From Acidiphilium sp. PA (GTDB lineage Bacteria; Pseudomonadota; Alphaproteobacteria; Acetobacterales; Acetobacteraceae): a stretch of DNA of 64,000 nt. The translations under genes and the position numbers were made by a program. Shown here one piece after another: positions 1-8,394 of the stretch. The first letter of the stretch is position 1, and each line of letters opens with the position of its first letter. The stretch lies in contig NZ_JAIMBY010000002.1 of the NCBI RefSeq assembly GCF_026191915.1, forward strand, positions 485,302 through 549,301. The letters are read 5' to 3'. The notes beneath the pieces are model-generated. The model was not told where the DNA came from. It saw nothing but the letters and a program-made list of their open reading frames with translations, and searched no databases.

Positions 1-915
1 CTCGATGATGGTTTTGCGCGCGAGGTTACCGCAGTCAGCCGTGGCTTTCCACTCACCCTGCGCGCCCGCGCCGTGGTCGTAGCCAGCGGCGGCTTTCAGG
101 CTAACGCCGCTTGGATGCGCGAATCCTGGGGCGAAGCGGCCGATAATTTCATCATACGCGGCACGCCCTACGCACAGGGCACCGTGCTGCGTGACCTGCT
201 TGGGCAAGGCGTGCAACACGTGGGCGATGCCACCCAGTGTCACGCCGTCGCCATCGATGCGCGCGCCCCGAAATACGACGGCGGCATCGTCACCAGGCTC
301 GATTGTGTCCCCTTCAGCATCGTGGTCGATCGCGACGCACAACGGTTCTATGACGAAGGTGAAGACGTCTGGCCGAAGCGCTACGCCATCTGGGGCCGCC
401 TGGTGGCGCAACGTCCGGGCCAGATCGCGTACTCTATTATCGATGCGAAGGCAGAACCCCTGTTCATGCCCTCCGTCTTTCCCGCGATCCGCGCCGATAC
501 CATCGCCGAACTGGCACGCCAGCTCGGCCTCAATCCGGCAGCACTCGAAGCGACCGTCAAAACCTACAACGCGGCCGTGGTGCCCGGTGTGTTCGACAGC
601 AGCAAACTTGATTTCTGCCGCACCGAAGGGCTCGATCCGCCGAAGACCCATTGGGCCCGCGCCATCGATACGCCGCCCTTCATCGGCTATCCGCTGCGCC
701 CGGGCATCACCTTCACCTATCTCGGCGTGCAGGTGAACGACCGCGCCCAGGTCCTGATGCAGGACGGCAGACCCGCCGCGAACCTATGGGCGAGCGGTGA
801 GATAATGGCCGGCAATATCCTGGGGCAGGGCTATCTTGCCGGCTTCGGCATGACCATAGGCACCGTGTTCGGCCGACTCGCGGGCGAGGAGGCCGCACGT
901 TATGCCAGAAACTGA
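1..915 (+). CDS. tcuA: Tricarballylate dehydrogenase, FAD subunit (5' partial)
   Basis: The reading frame is open from base 1, so the N-terminal part, including the first dinucleotide-binding motif, lies outside the window. What remains is the substrate-binding part and the C-terminal FAD-binding part of a fumarate-reductase/succinate-dehydrogenase-like flavoprotein. The N-terminal piece in view has the V-V-A-S-G-G-F motif. The end has the run ASGEIMAGNILGQGYLAGFG, typical of the family's C-terminal flavin contact. TcuA oxidises tricarballylate to cis-aconitate and passes electrons to TcuB. The assignment rests mostly on the next gene, which overlaps it by 14 bases and is a clear TcuB. Without that neighbour one would only say FAD-dependent oxidoreductase. 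Confidence 0.82.
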   Translation, partial: LDDGFAREVTAVSRGFPLTLRARAVVVASGGFQANAAWMRESWGEAADNFIIRGTPYAQGTVLRDLLGQGVQHVGDATQCHAVAIDARAPKYDGGIVTRLDCVPFSIVVDRDAQRFYDEGEDVWPKRYAIWGRLVAQRPGQIAYSIIDAKAEPLFMPSVFPAIRADTIAELARQLGLNPAALEATVKTYNAAVVPGVFDSSKLDFCRTEGLDPPKTHWARAIDTPPFIGYPLRPGITFTYLGVQVNDRAQVLMQDGRPAANLWASGEIMAGNILGQGYLAGFGMTIGTVFGRLAGEEAARYARN

Positions 916-1987
916 CAGCGCACTGTCGACGACCATGACTGAGGCGCGCCGCGTCATGGAAATCTGCAACGCGTGCCGCTACTGCGAAGGCTTCTGTGCC
1001 GTGTTCCCGGCTATGGCGCTCCATCGCGACTTCGCCAATGCCGATCTCAATCGCCTGGCCAATCTCTGTCACAACTGCAAAGCCTGCTACTATGCGTGCC
1101 AATACGCGCCGCCGCACCCGTTCGGCGTCAACGTGCCGCAGACTTTCGCGATCCTGCGCGACGAATCGTACCGGGCCTATGCCTGGCCCCGGCCGCTCGC
1201 TGCCGCCTTCGCGCGCAACGGCACGGTCGTCGCACTTACCACCGGCCTTAGCCTCGCGTTGGTCCTAATCCTGACGGATTCGTTGACCGCACCTGGAATT
1301 CTGATACGCGCCTGGACCGGACGCGATGCGTTCTACCGGGTAATCCCCTGGGCCGCGATGTCGGGCATCGCCGCAATCACGCTGTTGTTCTCGATGCTGG
1401 CACTGACGATGGGAGGCATGGCGTTCTGGCGGGAGAGCAGACCGGACCGCCCGGTTACCGGACGCGCTGTGCTGCGCGGTCTGCACGACGCACTGACCCT
1501 GAAAAATCTCGGTGGTGGCGGCCATGGCTGCAATGATCGTGATGGCGCCTTCTCTACGCTCCGGCGCCGGTTTCACCATGCTATGGCCTATGGCTTCGCT
1601 GCCTGTTTCGCTGCAACCAGCGTCGCCGCATTTGAAGCCTACGTGCTCGGCCTACCCGCGCCATATCCCTGGTTGAGCGCCCCGGTCATTCTCGGCGTCG
1701 TCGGCGGAGCAGGGCTGCTGGTCGGCACCTCCGGCCTGATCGGTCTTAAATTCACTACCGATCCCACAGCAACCGCACCTGCCCTCCTTGGTGCTGACCT
1801 CGCCCTGCTGGCCCTGCTGTGGTTTGCCGCTGCAACCGGCATCACACTACTGCTATTTCGCGCCTCTGCGGCTATGGGCCCACTGCTCGCCCTGCACCTC
1901 GGGTTCATCCTCGCGCTGTTCATAGTGCTGCCCTACAGTAAATTCGTCCATGCAATATACCGCACCCTGGCTTTGATCGCGCGGTAA
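902..1987 (+). CDS. tcuB: Tricarballylate utilization protein B, Fe-S/heme membrane subunit
   Basis: The product has 361 residues. It begins with two 4Fe-4S clusters of the form CxxCxxCxxxC, at C22/C25/C28/C32 and C56/C59/C62/C66. About six hydrophobic membrane segments follow between residues 100 and 360, with His residues that could bind heme. This is the usual TcuB plan. The protein reoxidises the FAD of TcuA and sends electrons to the quinone pool in the cytoplasmic membrane. The ATG lies inside the end of tcuA (14-base overlap), so the two are translationally coupled. No tcuC transporter gene follows. The next coding sequence is an unrelated glycosyltransferase 351 bases on. Confidence 0.88.
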   Translation: MPETDSALSTTMTEARRVMEICNACRYCEGFCAVFPAMALHRDFANADLNRLANLCHNCKACYYACQYAPPHPFGVNVPQTFAILRDESYRAYAWPRPLAAAFARNGTVVALTTGLSLALVLILTDSLTAPGILIRAWTGRDAFYRVIPWAAMSGIAAITLLFSMLALTMGGMAFWRESRPDRPVTGRAVLRGLHDALTLKNLGGGGHGCNDRDGAFSTLRRRFHHAMAYGFAACFAATSVAAFEAYVLGLPAPYPWLSAPVILGVVGGAGLLVGTSGLIGLKFTTDPTATAPALLGADLALLALLWFAAATGITLLLFRASAAMGPLLALHLGFILALFIVLPYSKFVHAIYRTLALIAR

Positions 1988-2338
1988 GCGCCGCACAGTC
2001 TCCGCCTTGCCGCCCGCATTCCGCCATGATTCAACTGTTGAACGATCGCATCGGTATCGCGGAACCTCATGCTATGCACCATCGCTCCCTGCTCGACCTC
2101 GCCGTTGCCGCCATCGGGCTGACCCCGGTTGGTCATCGCACCGCCATTCCGTCACAGCGGGGGGCTGTCGACCCGGTCGGCACGACGCAAGCGACAATCG
2201 ACGATGACTGGCTGACCAGCCATTGGATTGCCATGCCCGAAGCCCAATTTGGCGACAGCGACGCCGTGGCCTGAGGGATCCGGGGCGCCGGGTCACTCTG
2301 CCGTCGTTCCGTTACAAGCCTATGGTGCAACCGTTGCA
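1988..2338. other. Intergenic region between tcuB and the GT39 gene
   Basis: This stretch of 351 bases has only short overlapping open frames on both strands with no recognisable protein, signal peptide or convincing ribosome site. I see no strong terminator hairpin with a T-run after tcuB. It must hold the promoter of the glycosyltransferase, but I cannot place it. Confidence 0.4.
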
Positions 2339-3919
2339 ATGATCAGGTCGCCGTCTTCCACCAACCATGCCGCCGCCGCACACCGTCAAACCGCGGTCGG
2401 TGCCAGCCTGGCGGCCCTTGGCGTCTTTATCGCCAGCCTGATCGCGCGGCTATATCATCTGGGCGCCAAACCATTCTGGCTCGATGAGATTTTCACGGTC
2501 CAGCGCTCATCCCTCCCGCTGCCGGGCGTCATCGCTAATTCCCTCCGTCATCATCATATTCCCACTTTCTTCCTGCTCGAACACGCAATGATCGCCTCCG
2601 GCGCCGGCGCTGGTCCGGCCGCATTGCGGGCCATCCCGGCAATCGCCGGCGCCATCAACGCCGTGCTCGTCTTTGCCATCGCATGGAAAATCGGCGGCCG
2701 CGCCGCCGCCGTGCTCGCGGGCCTGTTGATGGCCTTCGCACCGTTGCAGGTCGGCTTCAGCCAGGAAGCCCGCTCCTACACCTTGATGATGACCTTGATT
2801 CTGCTCGGCCTCGATGGTCTGATTGGCCTCGCGCTGGCACCCGATGCTTTGGGGCTGCCTCTGCGCGATCGCCGCGCACCGCGCGCCGCCTGGGCAGTCT
2901 TCGGATTAGGTACGCTTGCTGCCCTCTGGACGTTGGGCGATGCGATTCCATGGCTGATCACGGCGAATATCGCAATGGTGGTGGCAATTCTGCCGCGCGT
3001 GACCGCGCGCCGGCGGTTTCTGGCCAACTGGAGCATGATCCAGTTCGTCATCATTATCGCGGCCGCTCCCGGTTACATCGCGATGCTCAAAGCGGTCCAT
3101 GACCATGTCATGCGCAGCTTCAACTGGATTCCGCCGCTGTCAGCACGCGCCGGCTGGGCGGATGTCGCCAGTCTTTACGGCCTGCGCGACGCCACCATGG
3201 TGACCATGCGTCTCCTGCCGACGGCCTACGCTGCCCTGACCGCGTTGGCATTTGCCTTCGCCGCGCTCGGCACCTGGCGCCTGCGCCGCCAGCCTTCACC
3301 ACTGGTCGTGCTCATCATCGCCTTCCTCGGTCTGCCGCTAAGTCTGGCGCTGATCTCATTGATCCATCCGGTCCTGCTGCCGCGCTACCTGCTGTGGAGT
3401 GCTGCACCGTTTTGCATTCTGGCGGGCTTCGGCATCGAAGTGCTGGCAAAGCGTGCGCAGAAACCGACGCTGGCGCTTGCTGTTCCGCTGTTGCTACTCA
3501 ATTTGGCCCCCTATTACCATGCCGAAACCAAACCCCGCTGGGATGAGGCGGCCGCCCTGCTGGACAGCCGGATGGCCGCGGGCGATATGCTTCTGGTCAG
3601 CGACGGTGCGGCCCCGGCCATGCTCGCGTTCGAACGCAAATCGGGCGATCCGGTCGCCACACCCTGGCAAACCACCACGCATTTCAAACGGGCGATCAAA
3701 ACTCTTGCTGCCGGCCACCGCGTATTTGCGGTTTACGGACCAGCAGGGCAGGGCAGGGAACCCAACGAGGCACTCTTCTTTGCCAAGGTCGAAGCGCTTG
3801 GCGGCACCGCCGCCCCGATCAGCGCCGGCAAAGAAATCACGATCGAACAGATCGATCCGGGCTCGCCCGGCGTCGTCGCCTGTTCGGATAGCGAGGCCGC
3901 GACGGCGCTTTGCCAGTAG
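2339..3919 (+). CDS. GT39-type (ArnT/PMT-like) membrane glycosyltransferase
   Basis: The product is about 526 residues from the ATG at 2339. It has a first membrane helix at about 18-38 and then the acidic F-W-L-D-E-I-F motif (D49, E50). In GT39/GT-C enzymes that motif sits in the first periplasmic loop and carries the catalytic acid. Some ten further hydrophobic segments follow, then a soluble C-terminal domain of about 120 residues. Such enzymes move a sugar from a polyprenyl phosphate carrier onto a lipid or protein on the outer face of the inner membrane. The gene converges on a GT2/VTT pair (stops 6 bases apart), the set expected to make and flip the lipid-linked donor. An in-frame start at 2228 would add 37 unremarkable residues. 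Acceptor and sugar cannot be told. Confidence 0.72.
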   Translation: MIRSPSSTNHAAAAHRQTAVGASLAALGVFIASLIARLYHLGAKPFWLDEIFTVQRSSLPLPGVIANSLRHHHIPTFFLLEHAMIASGAGAGPAALRAIPAIAGAINAVLVFAIAWKIGGRAAAVLAGLLMAFAPLQVGFSQEARSYTLMMTLILLGLDGLIGLALAPDALGLPLRDRRAPRAAWAVFGLGTLAALWTLGDAIPWLITANIAMVVAILPRVTARRRFLANWSMIQFVIIIAAAPGYIAMLKAVHDHVMRSFNWIPPLSARAGWADVASLYGLRDATMVTMRLLPTAYAALTALAFAFAALGTWRLRRQPSPLVVLIIAFLGLPLSLALISLIHPVLLPRYLLWSAAPFCILAGFGIEVLAKRAQKPTLALAVPLLLLNLAPYYHAETKPRWDEAAALLDSRMAAGDMLLVSDGAAPAMLAFERKSGDPVATPWQTTTHFKRAIKTLAAGHRVFAVYGPAGQGREPNEALFFAKVEALGGTAAPISAGKEITIEQIDPGSPGVVACSDSEAATALCQ

Positions 3920-3925
3920 CGCTGA

Positions 3926-4609
3926 TCAGCCTGCAGACCGCATCGTGACGGCAGGCTTGGCATCGTTATGCCGCCCGCGCAGCAACAACACCACACCGAT
4001 CAAAGTGGAGGCCACGAACAGGGCGATGCCGACCTCGATCTGGGTTGCACGCGCAATCCGGCTACCCGAGCCGAGCAAGGCGAAAATCACCGTCTGCGGC
4101 ATGAACCCGGCTGCCGAGCCCAATAAAAACCCGCGGGCCGGCACCGCCGATACGCCAGCCAGAAGGTTAAGCAACAGATTATTGCCAACCGGCATCAACC
4201 GCAGCGTCAGCGCACTGATGAACGGGCTGGTCGTCAGTAACCGGTCGAGCCGCAAGGCCCGCCCGCGCAGGCGCGCCTGCACGAAATCCCGGGCAATCCA
4301 CCGCGCCCAGTACAGATCGGCCGCGCACCCGATTACCTGAGCCACCAGCGCCATACTCGCGCCGATCGTCACCCCCCAGGCATAACCGGCGGCGAATGCC
4401 ACGATCTGCCTTGGTATTCCAACGGCGCAGGCCAGCGCGCCGAGCCCGATGAACAGGCCGATGTCGCTGATATCGGCGTGGCTGTGCGCATGCGATTTCA
4501 GGATATCGCCAAACGGCAGCAGCCGCAGAGCGAGCGCCCCACCTGTCAACCCGACCACCAGCAGCGCCGGTTTGGCGAACGGCTTCAGACCGATCGAGCG
4601 TGCGACCAT
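3926..4609 (-). CDS. TVP38/TMEM64 (VTT domain) membrane protein
   Basis: The 227-residue product has five or six membrane segments. Its VTT/SNARE-associated core (about residues 60-180) shows the family pattern of a short amphipathic run with I-P-R, the G-Y-A-W-G turn, and a second re-entrant G-x-x-P half near the C-terminus (P-V-G-N-N, F-M-P-Q-T). The related DedA proteins are known as undecaprenyl-phosphate or phospholipid translocases. The function of this TVP38 branch is less certain. Its start lies 11 bases after the stop of the GT2 gene, so both are one transcript. The pairing suggests a role in moving a polyprenyl-linked sugar or recycling its carrier. Confidence 0.8.
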   Translation of the reverse strand: MVARSIGLKPFAKPALLVVGLTGGALALRLLPFGDILKSHAHSHADISDIGLFIGLGALACAVGIPRQIVAFAAGYAWGVTIGASMALVAQVIGCAADLYWARWIARDFVQARLRGRALRLDRLLTTSPFISALTLRLMPVGNNLLLNLLAGVSAVPARGFLLGSAAGFMPQTVIFALLGSGSRIARATQIEVGIALFVASTLIGVVLLLRGRHNDAKPAVTMRSAG

Positions 4610-4620
4610 GTCGTTTGCGC

Positions 4621-5427
4621 CTAATGGCTGTGTTCAAGTGGCCGCGCCGCAATACGCTCATCAACGTCAGCCGGCGCATGGGACTGCGCCGTTACGCCAA
4701 TCATGATGTCCGGCCGGTTCCATCGGCGCTGCAGCCAGGCCACACCGGCCAGATCGACGATACCGACTTTCAGCCTGCCCCACGTGCCATAATGCGATGC
4801 CCCGGCCTGACGCGGCCGATGTCTGACCGGATGCGATATCACCACACCGCCGGCGCGGATCACCAAGGCCGGCAGGAAGCGATGCATATGATCAAACTGG
4901 GGCAGGGACATGAATGTCTCGCGCCGGAACAGTTTCAGGCCGCAACCGGTATCAGGCGTTGCATCGCCCAACAGGCTTGCGCGCACCTTGTTGGCAATCC
5001 GCGAGCTCAGCAGCTTGATGGCGTCGTCCTGACGGCGCTGACGATGCCCGGCGACCAGCACGGGCGCACCCGGGCGCTCCTCGCGGCGCGCGGCCTCGAA
5101 CATCGCGGGAATATCGGCCGGATCGTTCTGACCATCACCATCGAGCGTCGCAATCCACGTCGCGTCGGCCGCGCGCACCCCGGTAATGATGGCCGCACTC
5201 TGGCCGCAGCTGGCCCGATGCCGAATGACCCGCAAATCCGTAGTCAGGAGCGCCTGGGCTGCCAGGATTGCGGCTGACGCATCGGAGCTACCGTCATCGA
5301 CATAGACGATCTCATAATCGAAGCCTTGCATTGCGGCGCGGATTTCCCGCAACAACGGCTCGATATTGGCTGCCTCGTTGTGCACCGGCACGACGATTGC
5401 AATACGATGATTGGCAGCGTGTTCCAT
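4621..5427 (-). CDS. Family 2 glycosyltransferase, polyprenyl-phosphate sugar synthase-like
   Basis: The product has 268 residues with a DPM1/ArnC-type GT-A domain. It has the start motif V-V-P-V-H-N-E, the nucleotide-binding VYVDDGSSD at residues 41-49, and a metal/nucleotide motif DGDGQNDP at 96-103. It lacks the two C-terminal membrane helices of GtrB/ArnC and ends in a His-containing tail, so it is closer to soluble dolichyl-phosphate mannose synthases. The likely reaction is transfer of a hexose or aminosugar from a nucleotide donor to undecaprenyl phosphate on the cytoplasmic face. It is the first gene of the pair with the VTT protein. The ATG at 5427 is preceded by a 266-base gap to the divergent His-rich gene. 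Confidence 0.83.
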   Translation of the reverse strand: MEHAANHRIAIVVPVHNEAANIEPLLREIRAAMQGFDYEIVYVDDGSSDASAAILAAQALLTTDLRVIRHRASCGQSAAIITGVRAADATWIATLDGDGQNDPADIPAMFEAARREERPGAPVLVAGHRQRRQDDAIKLLSSRIANKVRASLLGDATPDTGCGLKLFRRETFMSLPQFDHMHRFLPALVIRAGGVVISHPVRHRPRQAGASHYGTWGRLKVGIVDLAGVAWLQRRWNRPDIMIGVTAQSHAPADVDERIAARPLEHSH

Positions 5428-5693
5428 GTCTACGATTCCTGACTAATTCGATTAACTCCAGGCATTTTGTTGGCCAATTCAGGCGGATCTGTGGCCGATC
5501 TGTGCGTGCCGCATGCCGGGGTAAAAGCGTGATCCGGCATACCAGGCCACAATCTCAATATATTTTTACTTTCCATAATATTTCTTCTACGATCTTTGTG
5601 CGCGCGCTGACCTGGCAGATCAGGCCTTGCCTGGTTGTAACTTTGTTTTGCCTTCACCTTCCCCAAGTCCCGTACATCAACCAGGAGATCATC

Positions 5694-6020
5694 ATGACAA
5701 GCAAAGCCATTCGCCAACCCAACCGACTGATCCTCGCCCTTGCGGCCAGCGTGCTGCTCACCGGGATCGCGGTCATTGTGCCCGCACACGCCCAGAGCAC
5801 CACGACTGCGATGTCGCATTCGACCAAGAAAGATGCCGGTGCGGCTGCCCGCCATCAGACTGCGATGAGCGGCCATAAGCGGACGCTCAAACACACGTCG
5901 CACACCCGCATTCACGCAACATCCTCGCACATGAAACATCATTCGCACGTCTCCAAGACGATGGGCCACAAAACGGCGCATCAGAACCAGGCGGTCGGCG
6001 CCACTTCAAAAACACCCTGA
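5694..6020 (+). CDS. Small secreted histidine-rich protein
   Basis: The product has 108 residues. The start ATG at 5694 has a good ribosome site (CAGGAG, 7 bases upstream). Residues 1-33 form a signal peptide with a hydrophobic run LILALAASVLLTGIAVIV and a probable cut after A-H-A. The mature part of about 75 residues has no cysteine and is made of His, Lys, Ser, Thr and Ala, with about twelve histidines scattered in S-H, K-H and H-x-x-H pairs. The composition points to a disordered periplasmic polypeptide that could bind metals such as nickel, copper or zinc. I know no named family for it. It is convergent with the downstream dehydratase (stops 3 bases apart). Confidence 0.7.
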   Translation: MTSKAIRQPNRLILALAASVLLTGIAVIVPAHAQSTTTAMSHSTKKDAGAAARHQTAMSGHKRTLKHTSHTRIHATSSHMKHHSHVSKTMGHKTAHQNQAVGATSKTP

Positions 6021-6022
6021 GG

Positions 6023-7747
6023 CTAATGGATCTCCGGCTCCGGCACCGTGCCGGGCCGCTGGAGAAAATCGAAATCACAGCCCGTGTCGGCCTGGCCGAT
6101 ATGGGCGGCTGCCATTGCACCATACCCCCGCAGATACCGCTGCGCCGGTGCCGCCCACACCGCCCGCCGTGCGGCAAGGTCGTCCGCGCTCAGCCGCACA
6201 TCGATCGTTCGCGCGGCGACGTCCACCGCAATGATGTCGCCAGTGCGAATCAGTGCGAGCGGCCCGCCAGCGAATGCTTCGGGTGCCACGTGCAGAATAC
6301 AGGCACCATAGCTGGTCCCGCTCATCCGCGCATCGGAAATCCGCAGCATATCGCGCACGCCTTGCTGGAGTAGCTTTACCGGAATCGGCAGCATCCCCCA
6401 CTCCGGCATCCCGGGCCCACCCAACGGCCCGGCATTACGCAGCACCAGGACATGATCGGCCGTAACATCGAGCGCCGGGTCCGCCACGGCGCGTGCCATC
6501 GCATCGTAATCATCAAACACCAAGGCCGGTCCTTCGTGCTTGAGCAAACGCGGCTCCGCGGCCGATGGCTTCATCACGCACCCGTCCGGCGCCAGATTGC
6601 CGCGCAGGACCGCCAGCCCATCGGCCTGTGACACCGGATTTCCCACCGGGCGAATGACATCCTCGTTCCAGATCGTTGCGTTCTGAATGTTTTCTCCCAG
6701 CGTCGCCCCGTTCACCGTCGGCGTTGATAAATCAAGCCGGTCCGCCAGCCGGGTCAAAAATGCAGTCAGCCCACCCGCGTAGAAAAAATCCTCCATCAGA
6801 TACGCGCCTGACGGCCTGATATTCGCGAGGACCGGCACCCCCGCAGAGAGCGCGTCGAACCGGCCAAGCTCAAGCGCAATCCCGGCGCGCCTCGCCATTG
6901 CAATCAAATGGATGATCGCATTGGTCGAACCCGCCAGCGCCGCACTCGCAATAATCGCATTCTCGAAACTGGCCAGGCTCAGAATATCGGTCAGCCTGCG
7001 CCCCTCCCACACCAGATCAACCGCGCGCCGCCCGGTCGCGGCCGCCATGCGCGCATGGCCCGCATCCGGCGCCGGGATCGATGTCGCGCCCGGCAGCGTG
7101 AGCCCCAACACCTCGGCGAGCGAGGTCATCGTCATCGCGGTGCCCATCGTCATGCACACCCCGTCAGACCGCGCAATGCCGGATTCCATCTCCGCCCATT
7201 GCGCCTCGGAAATATTGCCCGCACGCTTTTCGTCCCAGAATTTCCAGATATCCGAGCCCGAGCCAAGAATCCTGCCCCCCCAGTTACCCCGCAACATCGG
7301 CCCGGCCGGCATGAAAATCGCCGGCAAACCGGCGCTGATCGCCCCCATGATGGTCGCTGGCGTGGTCTTGTCGCATCCCCCCATCAGTACCGCCCCATCG
7401 ACCGGTAGCGAGCGCAGGGTCTCTTCCACCTCCATCGCCAGCAAATTCCGATAGAGCATGGTGGTCGGCTTTACGAAATTCTCCGGCAGCGCCATCACCG
7501 GCACCTCGACCGGAAATCCCCCCGCCTGCAGCACGCCGCGCTTGATCGCCTCGACCCGTGCGGGAAAATGCCCATGGCAATGTGCCAGCCCGTTCCACGT
7601 GTTGATGATCGCGATCACCGGCCGGCCCGCCACCTCCTCAAGGTCGAAGCCAAGCTGGCGAATGCGTGACCGATGGCCAAAGCTGCGTAAATCGCTCGCT
7701 CCCAGCCACCGGTAGCTACGCAAGGATGTCGGGTCACGCTCGTCCAT
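6023..7747 (-). CDS. IlvD/Edd family dehydratase, L-arabinonate dehydratase-like
   Basis: The product has 574 residues. The conserved cluster cysteines of the IlvD/Edd family are present at C57 (A-H-C-H), C125 (MGGCDKTTPA) and C198 (DGVCMTMGTA). Length and motifs fit the sugar-acid branch (arabinonate/xylonate/galactonate dehydratases) rather than branched-chain IlvD. It would remove water from an aldonate to give a 2-keto-3-deoxy acid with help of an Fe-S cluster and Mg2+. A TTG sits one codon before the ATG chosen here. The ATG has AGGAGA 7 bases upstream. It stands alone, with no transporter or aldolase beside it. A second, different member of the family lies at 50618-52333. Confidence 0.83.
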   Translation of the reverse strand: MDERDPTSLRSYRWLGASDLRSFGHRSRIRQLGFDLEEVAGRPVIAIINTWNGLAHCHGHFPARVEAIKRGVLQAGGFPVEVPVMALPENFVKPTTMLYRNLLAMEVEETLRSLPVDGAVLMGGCDKTTPATIMGAISAGLPAIFMPAGPMLRGNWGGRILGSGSDIWKFWDEKRAGNISEAQWAEMESGIARSDGVCMTMGTAMTMTSLAEVLGLTLPGATSIPAPDAGHARMAAATGRRAVDLVWEGRRLTDILSLASFENAIIASAALAGSTNAIIHLIAMARRAGIALELGRFDALSAGVPVLANIRPSGAYLMEDFFYAGGLTAFLTRLADRLDLSTPTVNGATLGENIQNATIWNEDVIRPVGNPVSQADGLAVLRGNLAPDGCVMKPSAAEPRLLKHEGPALVFDDYDAMARAVADPALDVTADHVLVLRNAGPLGGPGMPEWGMLPIPVKLLQQGVRDMLRISDARMSGTSYGACILHVAPEAFAGGPLALIRTGDIIAVDVAARTIDVRLSADDLAARRAVWAAPAQRYLRGYGAMAAAHIGQADTGCDFDFLQRPGTVPEPEIH

Positions 7748-7750
7748 CAA

Positions 7751-8394
7751 ATGTCTCCTGGTTCCTGAAGGCCGGACGGAGACTCATGCCCGCGAAAGCG
7801 GGTGCCCGCAAATCCATCTGTCGGACGACAGAACCTGAACGCGTGTTCGCCTGAGAGCCACTCGTGCGAAAACATATAGGTAAAATCCGAATCTACACGC
7901 ACAGGCGCAGCACGATTAATAATAAAAAACCGCGCTATACCAATCCCAAAATCAATTCAAACAGCCTGGTACCGATCGTGTGCGGTGTACCGATCGTGTG
8001 CGGTCGTCGAGCTTAAGGGGGTCATCATGATGCTGGCGCATACCAATTTTCACGGCGTTTCATACAACGGCTACGTATCATGATGCAGCAAAACACAACG
8101 GTTCCAGCTAGTTTCAATCATGAAGGGCGGGTCACAAAACGGTCCCTGCTGGCAATCGTGCCGGTCCATACCCCAAGCCGGCAACGTGAGTACATCTGGA
8201 TTGACGATATACCAATCTTGTGGCGCCTCGCATTCATAGCTGCACTTGGCGCGCGCGAGCGACCGATTTGGGCCGATCAACGTCCGGCTGCATACGCGTG
8301 GGATTGGCGGGATTGGGTTATGGATCAGAGTTGGGATGTCCCGGATCACGTGACCCTTCAGTGTACCGCTCACCATAACCCGCTACAGCGATAA
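7751..8394. other. Intergenic region with hairpins and a tandem repeat
   Basis: This region of 644 bases lies upstream of the dehydratase and downstream of the M29 aminopeptidase. Near the dehydratase start it holds a hairpin with a GAAA tetraloop (CCCGC/GCGGG at 7789-7802) and a second small hairpin (CTGTC/GACAG at 7818-7831). An AT-rich patch runs from 7870 to 7960 and a perfect tandem 18-mer lies at 7969-8004. Between 8070 and 8394 both strands are open for about 100 codons, but neither frame has a family resemblance or a good ribosome site, so I call no gene. Confidence 0.5.
7969..8004. repeat. Perfect tandem duplication of an 18-mer
   Basis: GTACCGATCGTGTGCGGT occurs twice in direct succession (7969-7986 and 7987-8004) in noncoding DNA. 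It could be a double regulator site or a simple slippage product. Nothing in the sequence decides which. Confidence 0.85.

Noticed and set aside
2007..2338. Several 60-80 codon frames between tcuB and the GT39 gene
   Set aside because: Overlapping on both strands, no conserved features, no ribosome site.
8071..8394. Overlapping open frames of about 100 codons on both strands
   Set aside because: Neither has a ribosome site, a signal peptide or a known motif, and being open on both strands is common in GC-rich DNA.
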